The translations under genes and the position numbers were made by a program. The notes beneath the pieces were generated by a model that was given only the letters and a program-made list of their open reading frames with translations, ran no database searches and was not told the origin of the DNA. A DNA stretch of 14,622 bases from assembly GCA_023269295.1 (NCBI GenBank), contig JAHFTU010000023.1, positions 1 through 14,622 on the forward strand, given 5' to 3'. The stretch is from Candidatus Woesearchaeota archaeon (GTDB taxonomy: Archaea; Nanobdellota; Nanobdellia; Woesearchaeales; UBA10216). Positions 5,516 to 10,481 of this stretch are shown here, one piece after another (position 1 is the stretch's first letter; every line of letters starts with the position of its first letter).

Positions 5516-5575
5516 ATGGGATGCGCGTGTGGAAGCGGCGGATGCTGCTCGGATGAGGGCGGCAGCGGCAAGTAA
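5516..5575 (+). CDS. 19-residue Cys-rich micro-ORF (possible metal or redox peptide)
   Basis: The frame encodes MGCACGSGGCCSDEGGSGK: four Cys in 19 residues, arranged CxC and CC, with Gly and Ser between. A GGGTGA Shine-Dalgarno-like sequence lies 6 nt before the ATG, and the gene begins 14 nt after the glutaredoxin stop. A peptide with this Cys density could bind a metal or be a glutaredoxin substrate; this is inference. A competing frame from the ATG at 5511 gives an unremarkable 41-residue Ala-rich peptide ending at 5636 and runs through the next promoter, so I prefer the Cys-rich reading. Confidence 0.45.
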   Translation: MGCACGSGGCCSDEGGSGK

Positions 5576-5606
5576 CCGTAAAGTTTTCAACAAATTCTTA
5601 GAAAAG

Positions 5607-5615
5607 TATTTAAAC
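5607..5615 (+). promoter_or_regulatory. TATA box of the short antitoxin-like gene
   Basis: TATTTAAAC lies 26-34 nt before the ATG at 5641, fitting a leaderless transcript and supporting the reality of that 46-residue gene. Confidence 0.7.
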
Positions 5616-5640
5616 GTGCTCAGGCACAGCTCTTAGCAAA

Positions 5641-5781
5641 ATGGAAACCGTAACCGTGCAAAAGCGAAAGACGAAAAGCGTTAAGACCGCTGAAAAGGAC
5701 AAGGTTGACTGGGATTTAGTTGAAAGCATTAAGAGGGGCCTGGAAGACCTAAAGGCTGGAAGAATAAGAAAAGTCAGGTAA
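5641..5781 (+). CDS. Short antitoxin-like protein (RelB/ParD-tail type), 46 residues
   Basis: The frame begins METVTVQKRKTKSVKT and ends WDLVESIKRGLEDLKAGRIRKVR before TAA. The C-terminal helix with the LEDLKAGRI pattern is typical of short antitoxins that accompany RelE/ParE-like toxins in archaea; the N-terminal half is basic and probably disordered. A good TATA box 26-34 nt upstream supports a leaderless gene. It converges on the RelE-like toxin gene, and the two 3' ends overlap by 33 bp (5749-5781), an unusual layout because such pairs are normally co-directional. The role is inferred from the tail motif and the neighbour. Confidence 0.65.
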   Translation: METVTVQKRKTKSVKTAEKDKVDWDLVESIKRGLEDLKAGRIRKVR

Positions 5782-6090
5782 ATGCTGCAGTTTTTCTGCC
5801 GACTTTCTGAATTCCGGCAATGAACTCTTAATTTCATCGATAGTTTTCTGTTGCATTTTCTTGTCACTTATAGATGCCATCATGGCTAAGCTCAAATCTT
5901 CATAAACAAGGAAATACATCCGTTTTCCATCGATTCTTTTTTCTCGCAGGAAGGTAAAACGAAGCGGCTTGCCAGTAAACGGATTTTTGGCTATTTCAGC
6001 TTCTAGTTTTGTGACCCTTTCTCGTTCATGAAGAGCCAAGAGTTTGTACATCTTCTTCTCAAACTCTTCTATTCTGAAGACCTTAAACAT
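5749..6090 (-). CDS. RelE/ParE-like toxin
   Basis: 113 residues from the ATG at 6090; a TTG at 6099 would add three. The core reads NPFTGKPLRFTFLREKRIDG (about 38-57), then KRMYFLVYEDLSLAMMASIS, and SDKKMQQKTIDEI, the strand order of the RelE/ParE fold with the Lys/Arg-rich central strands. RelE members cleave mRNA on ribosomes and ParE members inhibit gyrase; the sequence alone does not separate them. The start overlaps the stop of the TctA-like gene (ATGTTTAA), so it is the last cistron of that operon. The last residues (LPDFSYSSSL) are encoded opposite the end of the antitoxin-like gene. Confidence 0.78.
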   Translation of the reverse strand: MFKVFRIEEFEKKMYKLLALHERERVTKLEAEIAKNPFTGKPLRFTFLREKRIDGKRMYFLVYEDLSLAMMASISDKKMQQKTIDEIKSSLPEFRKSAEKLQHLPDFSYSSSL

Positions 6091-7315
6091 AATATCCAAT
6101 CACCGGCACCATCAGGCATGCCATGAGCAGCTGCCGGCTTGACCTTGTCAGCACCGGAACCATGCCAATTGCTGCAGCAACAGCAAGAACAAGCAAGCCA
6201 ATCAGCCCTGAAAAAGCTGCAACAAATAACGCTATGAGTATTATTACGGCCCAGCTCAGGAGGGCGTAGTTAATCCTTGCTGTCAGCTGGATGAAAAGCC
6301 TTGAGAGGAAAAGCACGCTCATGCAGGACAGGAAAGCAGCAATCACTGCAACAATCAGGAACAAGATTGTTGAATCCTTTGTTAGCGGCATTATGTTTTC
6401 CATTACGGCTATTGAGCCGTTTCTTGCCTTGCCAAATGAGTACAGGGTTAGCAGGGCAAAAAGCATTGATGCTGATGAGATTACGCCCAGGAGGAAGACG
6501 TAAGCAGGTGCCCTTATTTTCCCAAGCACAACTGTGCCAAGAAGCGCTGCCTGGGCTGGCCCCAGCGAGGGAAAGAGCCCCATAAGTGAGCTTGACAGGA
6601 GCCCGACAGCAGCTGTCTTTGCTGCTGCAAGGGGCTTTTTGATTTTTATCTCAGCGTTTGAATGCTGGATGGGGAATGATGACTTGTGCAGCAGGCCCCC
6701 GATGAGTGAGCTTAGCCCGAAAAGGCCTGAAAACATGGGCAGCAGGGGCTGGTTGAGGTTTGGCAGCCTGAAAACAACTAATCCAAAAGTGCCTGCCAGT
6801 ACAATAATCAATGCTTTTACAGCAGCGTCTTTGATGGTTTGGCTCCGCGCAACCTGCAGGATGACAATTGAAGCTAAAATGAGCGGCACGTAGCTTTTGG
6901 TGGCGGCAAAAAGAGGTTTTATAATTAGTAGCAGCAGCGGTGACAGCCCCGCAAGCGCAACCACCCCGATTAGAGCGCCGAGGGCAGCGAGCATTGCCGC
7001 TTTTCTTCCTTCCCCGCGCAAGAGCATCCTGTGGCCAGGCAGCACTGCCAGCGCTGCTTCTGACTCTGAAAATCCGAGAAAGATTGATGGCAGGAAGTCG
7101 TGGAATACGTGGCTGATTGACATTGCGAGGATAAAAACTGCGGCTGCAAGCGAGCTTTCAGGATTTGCAAAATTTCTGTTGCCATATAGCAGTGATGCCA
7201 CGACAACAGCTACAAGGTTTATGTGCAGCCCTGGGAGTATGCCTGTGATTATGCCTGCTGCAAAGCCAGCCAATGCTGCGATGATTGAAACTGCCGCATA
7301 GGCGAGCTCAGTCAT
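6083..7315 (-). CDS. TctA-like multi-pass membrane protein (archaeal COG1784 type)
   Basis: About 410 residues with roughly ten hydrophobic segments. Two internally similar signatures stand out, GIITGILPGLHINLVA near residue 23 and SLMGLFPSLGPAQAALLG near 245, the repeated Gly-Pro-Gly-type loops of the TctA / tripartite tricarboxylate transporter membrane subunit. Archaeal members lack TctB and TctC partners, as here, and their substrate is unknown. The ATG at 7315 is preferred over the GTG at 7324 because GGTGAGG lies just before it. It overlaps the upstream OB-fold gene by 8 nt and the downstream toxin by 8 nt, so all three are probably translationally coupled. Confidence 0.85.
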   Translation of the reverse strand: MTELAYAAVSIIAALAGFAAGIITGILPGLHINLVAVVVASLLYGNRNFANPESSLAAAVFILAMSISHVFHDFLPSIFLGFSESEAALAVLPGHRMLLRGEGRKAAMLAALGALIGVVALAGLSPLLLLIIKPLFAATKSYVPLILASIVILQVARSQTIKDAAVKALIIVLAGTFGLVVFRLPNLNQPLLPMFSGLFGLSSLIGGLLHKSSFPIQHSNAEIKIKKPLAAAKTAAVGLLSSSLMGLFPSLGPAQAALLGTVVLGKIRAPAYVFLLGVISSASMLFALLTLYSFGKARNGSIAVMENIMPLTKDSTILFLIVAVIAAFLSCMSVLFLSRLFIQLTARINYALLSWAVIILIALFVAAFSGLIGLLVLAVAAAIGMVPVLTRSSRQLLMACLMVPVIGYYV

Positions 7316-7718
7316 TTTCCTCACCGAGGGCGTATTGGCTGCTGTTTATTGGCTTAAGTTTCGCGATAATCAGAGAGGGCTTGCCGTTGTAATTCCTGAG
7401 CTCTCCTGTTATTTCAACCTCCTGGAGCCTTTTAAGGCCAAGTTTCCCAATCAGGGCAGTGTCAAAGCTTACCGCATCTATTGTTTCGCTGCCGGAAACT
7501 TTAATCAGGGCGAAATTATCTCTTATGGTGATAGATTCTACAAAGCCGCTGATGCGCGCTTTTGAGTTGCTTTCTGTTTTTGAGCAGGCCAAATCCAAAG
7601 CTTTGGAAACAGGCAGCTGCAGCGGCTGCAAGATTAACGACAGGACAAACAAAGCAATAATCCCTGCAGTGGCTCCTATGATGCACGCAACAACGAGCTT
7701 TTTCTCTGACACTATCAT
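7308..7718 (-). CDS. Membrane-anchored OB-fold-like protein
   Basis: 136 residues. One N-terminal membrane helix spans about residues 8-32 (VVACIIGATAGIIALFVLSL). A soluble domain follows from about 53 (ARISGFVESITIRDNFALIK, then VEITGELRNYNGKPSLIIAK), with the strand pattern of an OB-fold of the tRNA_anti or single-stranded nucleic-acid-binding type. It has no catalytic motif. It is the first gene of the minus-strand operon with the TctA-like protein. The fold is inferred from sequence pattern only, and the function is unknown. Confidence 0.65.
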   Translation of the reverse strand: MIVSEKKLVVACIIGATAGIIALFVLSLILQPLQLPVSKALDLACSKTESNSKARISGFVESITIRDNFALIKVSGSETIDAVSFDTALIGKLGLKRLQEVEITGELRNYNGKPSLIIAKLKPINSSQYALGEEND

Positions 7719-7738
7719 GAGGGTTAATCAGTGGTTGC

Positions 7739-7748
7739 GGTTAAAGAA
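7739..7748 (-). promoter_or_regulatory. TATA-like box of the OB-fold / TctA / toxin operon
   Basis: The minus strand reads TTCTTTAACC, about 21-30 nt before the ATG at 7718. It is weaker than the other boxes but correctly placed for a leaderless start. Confidence 0.45.
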
Positions 7749-7896
7749 GCTTGGCCACGAATTTCCGGAAAATTTCCAGCAGAGCAGTAAATAATCCGAA
7801 GGCTGCAAGATAATTTGCACAAAAAAACAGATTATTTGAAAATTTTTCAAAACTTTCGTAGGATCCACTGGACACTGGACATCTGTCCGGCAAGCG
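7749..7896. other. Divergent intergenic region with short palindromes
   Basis: No gene is seen. The stretch holds TTTCCGGAAA (7762-7771), the near-perfect palindrome TTTGAAAA-T-TTTTCAAA (7835-7851), and a tandem CACTGGA repeat (7866-7879) running into GGACATCTGTCC. These could be operators between the divergent units, but nothing shows a specific regulator. Confidence 0.4.
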
Positions 7897-7905
7897 TATT
7901 TAAAC
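7897..7905 (+). promoter_or_regulatory. TATA box of the folded RNA / LAGLIDADG leader
   Basis: TATTTAAAC is identical to the box before the antitoxin-like gene. It predicts a transcription start about 25 nt on, near 7925-7930, exactly where the long stem of the RNA candidate begins. Confidence 0.65.
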
Positions 7906-7925
7906 TACTTTTTTCCAAATGGCTC

Positions 7926-8073
7926 GGAGGACACGCAGAGCTGCTAAATTATGCTTTTCCCCTGCCATTCGCATGGTAGCTAATCGCTAAACCCAAATCG
8001 TGTTTGCACGATTGGGCCCAGTCGTCGTTAGACGACTTGGGAGCAATTACGCAGCTCCGCTCAGTTGTCCTCC
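7926..8073 (+). ncRNA. Candidate structured RNA (free ncRNA or mRNA leader)
   Basis: The ends close on each other: GGAGGACA (7926-7933) pairs with TGTCCTCC (8066-8073), and GAGCTGC (7938-7944) pairs with GCAGCTC (8051-8057). A GC/GC pair lies between, plus a further AATT/AATT match inside. TGCCAT-TCGC-ATGGTA forms an internal hairpin, and the family B double hairpin (7992-8041) fills the rest. A TATA box sets the predicted start at the base of the stem. It is not a tRNA, 5S, SRP or RNase P RNA by any motif I can find. ACA follows the stem by 2 nt (8075-8078 region), but the spacing does not fit a standard H/ACA guide well. It may instead be a 220-nt structured leader of the downstream gene. 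Confidence 0.5.
7992..8041 (+). repeat. Family B double-hairpin element, copy B1
   Basis: Two hairpins lie back to back: CCCAAATCGTG/CACGATTGGG (7992-8002, 8007-8016) and CCCAGTCGTC/GACGACTTGGG (8017-8026, 8031-8041). Each has a one-base bulge, an extra A in the first 5' arm and an extra T in the last 3' arm. Copy B2 inside kae1 has the same two bulges, nearly the same arms and different but still paired stem tips. Confidence 0.8.
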
Positions 8074-8084
8074 TCACAAACAAG

Positions 8085-8116
8085 TGAGATTTCTCAGCCA
8101 AGCGTGAGAAATCTCA
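8085..8116. repeat. 12-bp perfect inverted repeat before the LAGLIDADG gene
   Basis: TGAGATTTCTCA (8085-8096) and TGAGAAATCTCA (8105-8116) are perfect reverse complements around GCCAAGCG. A partial third copy, TTGAGATTTCAGAGG, follows at about 8125 and merges with the ribosome binding site. It could be a regulatory hairpin in the leader or a protein-binding site; there is no T-tract for a terminator. Confidence 0.75.
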
Positions 8117-8147
8117 ACGGTTGATTGAGATTTCAGAGGTAAAGAAA

Positions 8148-9248
8148 ATGAATAGCGTTGAAAAGGAAAAAGAACAGATTGAAATAAATGCACAATTGCA
8201 GACAGCAAAAGACGAACTAACCGCACAAAAATATGGCTTTACACTCACGCCAGAGTTAATTTATTTAATAGAAGCGTTGAAAGTCGAAGGATGGTGGTCC
8301 TTAACACATCCAAGTTTATGTATACAAAATAAAAATTTGCCTTTTCTAAGACAAATAGCCATCATTGTTGAAAATTTAGGGATACCGGTGCACAAAAGAA
8401 TGCTCATTAAAATGAAGTTTCCAGAGCAAGAAGCAAAGAAGGAAGAGATTTCATTAACAATGAACTCACAATTGTTGAATTTTCATTTGGAGAATAGCCC
8501 TTTTGATGGAAGCAGAAAGGCAGTCACAAGTTTACCCTATAAAGAAAGCAGTTTAGTTTTAAATGTGAAGGGAAAAAGTCATACAATCTCTTTAAAGGCT
8601 GGTGAAGAAGAAATAGAGGTGGAATCGGACATAAAAGCGTGGGCTTATTGGGACTTAAGATTTCCTGCAATCAGGCTTCTAAGGTTCCTTTCAGAATTTG
8701 TGGGTGACAAGAAGGAACTCAAAATAGAGCCATTTTTGCAAAGAGCTGATAAAACTTATGTGGCTTCTGCTTTCAGTGCTTTAATAGATACTGAAGGTAG
8801 TATTAACTATTATGGTCTATTCAGGAAAATTAGAGTTCGAATGCGATCTCCTGTCTACTTAAAAATGTGGCAGGGACTATTGGGTAAATTTAATATTAAA
8901 GCCGTATTCGGTAGGAACAATGAAAAAGAATATGAAATATGTATAGAAGGGTGGGAAGACTTTAACAAATTAAGAGAGCTAGGTTTGAAATTGCACCATT
9001 CTAAAAGAGCTAAAAAGTTCGACCAGCTGCTAAATTCTTATAAAAGACATCAAATATCAAGGGGCAGCGCATATGATTTTTACAAACAAAAGTTGATAGA
9101 GGCAGGAAAGCCATTAACTGCTAGAGAATTTGCGGAAAAGGTAAAAAAGAGCAAAAGGGTAATTAACCACTATTTAACAAGATTAATGAAAAAGAACCTA
9201 ATTGAAGTAGATAAATCGAACGTAGCTTATCTGTACTCAACTAAATGA
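8148..9248 (+). CDS. LAGLIDADG-type endonuclease-like protein with C-terminal winged helix
   Basis: 366 residues from the ATG at 8148, which has GAGGT 7 nt upstream; the TTG at 8121 lies right beside the hairpin and is less likely. Two LAGLIDADG-like helices are visible: LIYLIEALKVEGWWSL (about 37-52) and FSALIDTEGSINYY (about 208-221), each ending in an acidic residue plus Gly, as in two-motif homing endonucleases. The second is followed by SPVYLKMWQGLLGKFNIK and GWEDFNKLRELGL, typical of the family. The last about 70 residues (PLTAREFAEKVKKSKRVINHYLTRLMKKNLIEV) look like a winged helix, so it may be a DNA-binding regulator derived from a homing enzyme. It is A/T-rich and meets kae1 tail to tail with no gap. 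It is not inside an intron or intein here. Confidence 0.8.
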   Translation: MNSVEKEKEQIEINAQLQTAKDELTAQKYGFTLTPELIYLIEALKVEGWWSLTHPSLCIQNKNLPFLRQIAIIVENLGIPVHKRMLIKMKFPEQEAKKEEISLTMNSQLLNFHLENSPFDGSRKAVTSLPYKESSLVLNVKGKSHTISLKAGEEEIEVESDIKAWAYWDLRFPAIRLLRFLSEFVGDKKELKIEPFLQRADKTYVASAFSALIDTEGSINYYGLFRKIRVRMRSPVYLKMWQGLLGKFNIKAVFGRNNEKEYEICIEGWEDFNKLRELGLKLHHSKRAKKFDQLLNSYKRHQISRGSAYDFYKQKLIEAGKPLTAREFAEKVKKSKRVINHYLTRLMKKNLIEVDKSNVAYLYSTK

Positions 9249-10370
9249 TTATCTCCACGTAACTGTAACATCATCGGTACGCTCATACGGTTTAATGGCA
9301 GATTCCTCAATTTTCGTTTGAATTCCAGCTTTGTACATTAAGAGTCCTAACCAAGCGATTTGACCCCCGTTGTCAATAAGGAACTGCCGCTCAGGCACAA
9401 ACAGCTTGGCTCCTCTCTCTTCGCACATGATTCTGCACATTTCCTGCAGTCTGGTGTTGCATGCCACTCCCCCGCCGAGGAGGAGCTCTTTTTTGCCTGT
9501 GTGGGCCATTGCCCTTTCAGCCACTTCAACGAGCATTGCAAACACTGTTTCCTGCAGCGAATGGCACAGGTCTTCCCTGCTGTGGCTGCCTTCGTCGTAT
9601 TTGCGCTTGATGTTTGTGAGTATGCCGCCAAAGCTTACGTCCATGCCCTTGACAACGTATGGAAGTTCAATGTATTTCCTTGCGGCAGCTCCTGTGACGT
9701 TTTTTGATAAACCTTTTTTCCAAAAAGGTTTTGCTGCTGCGAGCTGCATAATCTTAGGCCCGCCCGGGAACCCTATGCCGATGTGCCTTGCGAATACGTC
9801 AAGCATGTTGCCTACTCCTATGTCAAGCGTCTCTCCAAAGATGCGGTATTTCCCTGCCTCAAATGCTATGACTTGCGTGTTGGCTCCGGAAACGTATAGT
9901 AGTACAGGATCTGCTGCTGCGGTCAGTAATTTGCCTATCTCCAAATGAGAGATGCAGTGGTTGACCCCGACAAGGGGCTTTTTGTGAACAAGCGAGAGTG
10001 TTCGTGCGGCTGCCGCGCCTATGCGGAGGCAGTGGCCTATGCCCGGGCCCTGCGAGAAGGAAATGATATCAATATCTTTCATCCTTACTGCCGCTGCAGT
10101 CAACGCTTCCGAAATAGCCGCATCGCAGACGTCAACGTGGTGCTCTGCGGCTTCTGCCGGTATTATGCCACCTGTTTTCGTTGTGAACTGCCTGATGACA
10201 TTGGCGAGGATTTTGCCGTTTAGTGCGGTTTTTGATAAACCCCAAGTCGCTTTGGAGCGACTGGGCCCAGTCGAGTTTTGCTCGACTTGGGCTTTTTGTG
10301 AAAAAGGTTTTGCTGAAGCTATTCCTACACCGAAAGTGTGGGCGGTCGACTCGATGCCAAGGCAGATCAT
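9249..10370 (-). CDS. kae1: Kae1, tRNA t6A threonylcarbamoyltransferase, with two in-frame palindromic inserts
   Basis: 373 residues from the ATG at 10370 (MICLGIESTAHTFGVGI), chosen because the TATA box lies 24-32 nt upstream and this is the conserved family start; the frame stays open 20 codons further. It is the catalytic KEOPS subunit that makes t6A37 in ANN-decoding tRNAs. Visible signatures are NHCISHLEIG with metal-binding His138 and His142, SGANTQVIAF, GNMLDVFARHIGIGFPGGPKI, LLLGGGVACNTRLQ and DNGGQIAWLG with Asp333. There is no fused Bud32 kinase domain. Archaeal Kae1 is usually about 325-335 residues; the excess comes from two inserts, residues about 20-49 and 213-224. Both carry the AKPF...GLSK peptide and coincide with palindromic DNA. 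All catalytic residues are intact, so the protein is probably functional. Confidence 0.95.
   Translation of the reverse strand: MICLGIESTAHTFGVGIASAKPFSQKAQVEQNSTGPSRSKATWGLSKTALNGKILANVIRQFTTKTGGIIPAEAAEHHVDVCDAAISEALTAAAVRMKDIDIISFSQGPGIGHCLRIGAAAARTLSLVHKKPLVGVNHCISHLEIGKLLTAAADPVLLYVSGANTQVIAFEAGKYRIFGETLDIGVGNMLDVFARHIGIGFPGGPKIMQLAAAKPFWKKGLSKNVTGAAARKYIELPYVVKGMDVSFGGILTNIKRKYDEGSHSREDLCHSLQETVFAMLVEVAERAMAHTGKKELLLGGGVACNTRLQEMCRIMCEERGAKLFVPERQFLIDNGGQIAWLGLLMYKAGIQTKIEESAIKPYERTDDVTVTWR
9704..9734 (+). repeat. Family A palindromic element, copy A3 (in frame in kae1)
   Basis: TTGAT, then arms AAACCTTTTT (9709-9718) and AAAAAGGTTT (9722-9731) around TCC, then TGC. In the kae1 frame it encodes AKPFWKKGLSKN, sitting between the conserved GFPGGPKI and KYIELPYVVKGMDVSF blocks, a loop where relatives have only a few residues. 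Confidence 0.85.
10232..10313 (+). repeat. Family A palindromic element, copy A4, interrupted by a family B element
   Basis: The ends match A3: TTTTTGATAAACC before and AAAAAGGTTTTGCTG after. Between the AAACC and TTTTT halves of the palindrome lies a 51-bp insert (about 10242-10292), which is copy B2. The insert is a multiple of three, so the kae1 frame is kept. The encoded peptide starts AKPFSQKA and ends ATWGLSKT, falling between GVGIAS and NGKILANV. Confidence 0.85.
10241..10291 (+). repeat. Family B double-hairpin element, copy B2 (nested, in frame in kae1)
   Basis: Hairpins CCCAAGTCGCT/AGCGACTGGG (10241-10251, 10256-10265) and CCCAGTCGAG/CTCGACTTGGG (10266-10275, 10281-10291). The centre CGACTGGGCCCAGTCG and the outer CCCAAGTCG/CGACTTGGG arms match B1 closely, while loop-proximal stem bases differ in compensated pairs. 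It encodes Gln-, Ser- and Thr-rich residues in Kae1. Confidence 0.85.
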
Positions 10371-10393
10371 AGCGGGGATGAGTGGCGGCTTGC

Positions 10394-10402
10394 TTTTAAA
10401 AA
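10394..10402 (-). promoter_or_regulatory. TATA box of kae1
   Basis: The minus strand reads TTTTTAAAA, 24-32 nt before the ATG at 10370. This supports a leaderless transcript starting there rather than at 10430. Confidence 0.7.
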
Positions 10403-10481
10403 TTGCGGCTTTTTCAATTGGCTGGCTCACTGCCGAGCATCAGACGGATATCGCCCTGTAATGCATCATGCACTGGCTTGC

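Noticed and set aside
5511..5636. 41-residue frame starting MKWDARVEAADAARM
   Set aside because: It competes with the Cys-rich micro-ORF, is Ala-rich without motif, and runs through the TATA box of the next gene.
7992..8041. Family B as an ordinary transcription terminator
   Set aside because: There is no T-tract after it, and the other copy lies inside an open reading frame.
7926..8078. H/ACA guide RNA interpretation of the folded RNA
   Set aside because: An ACA follows the stem, but the distance from the upper stem to ACA is longer than the usual 14-16 nt and no clear guide pocket or kink-turn is seen.
9370..9948. Plus-strand 192-residue open frame opposite kae1
   Set aside because: Kae1 motifs on the other strand are unambiguous; this frame is its antisense.
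8148..10370. Intein or intron in kae1 hosting the LAGLIDADG gene
   Set aside because: The two genes converge without overlap, kae1 is uninterrupted except for the short palindromes, and no splicing motifs are present.
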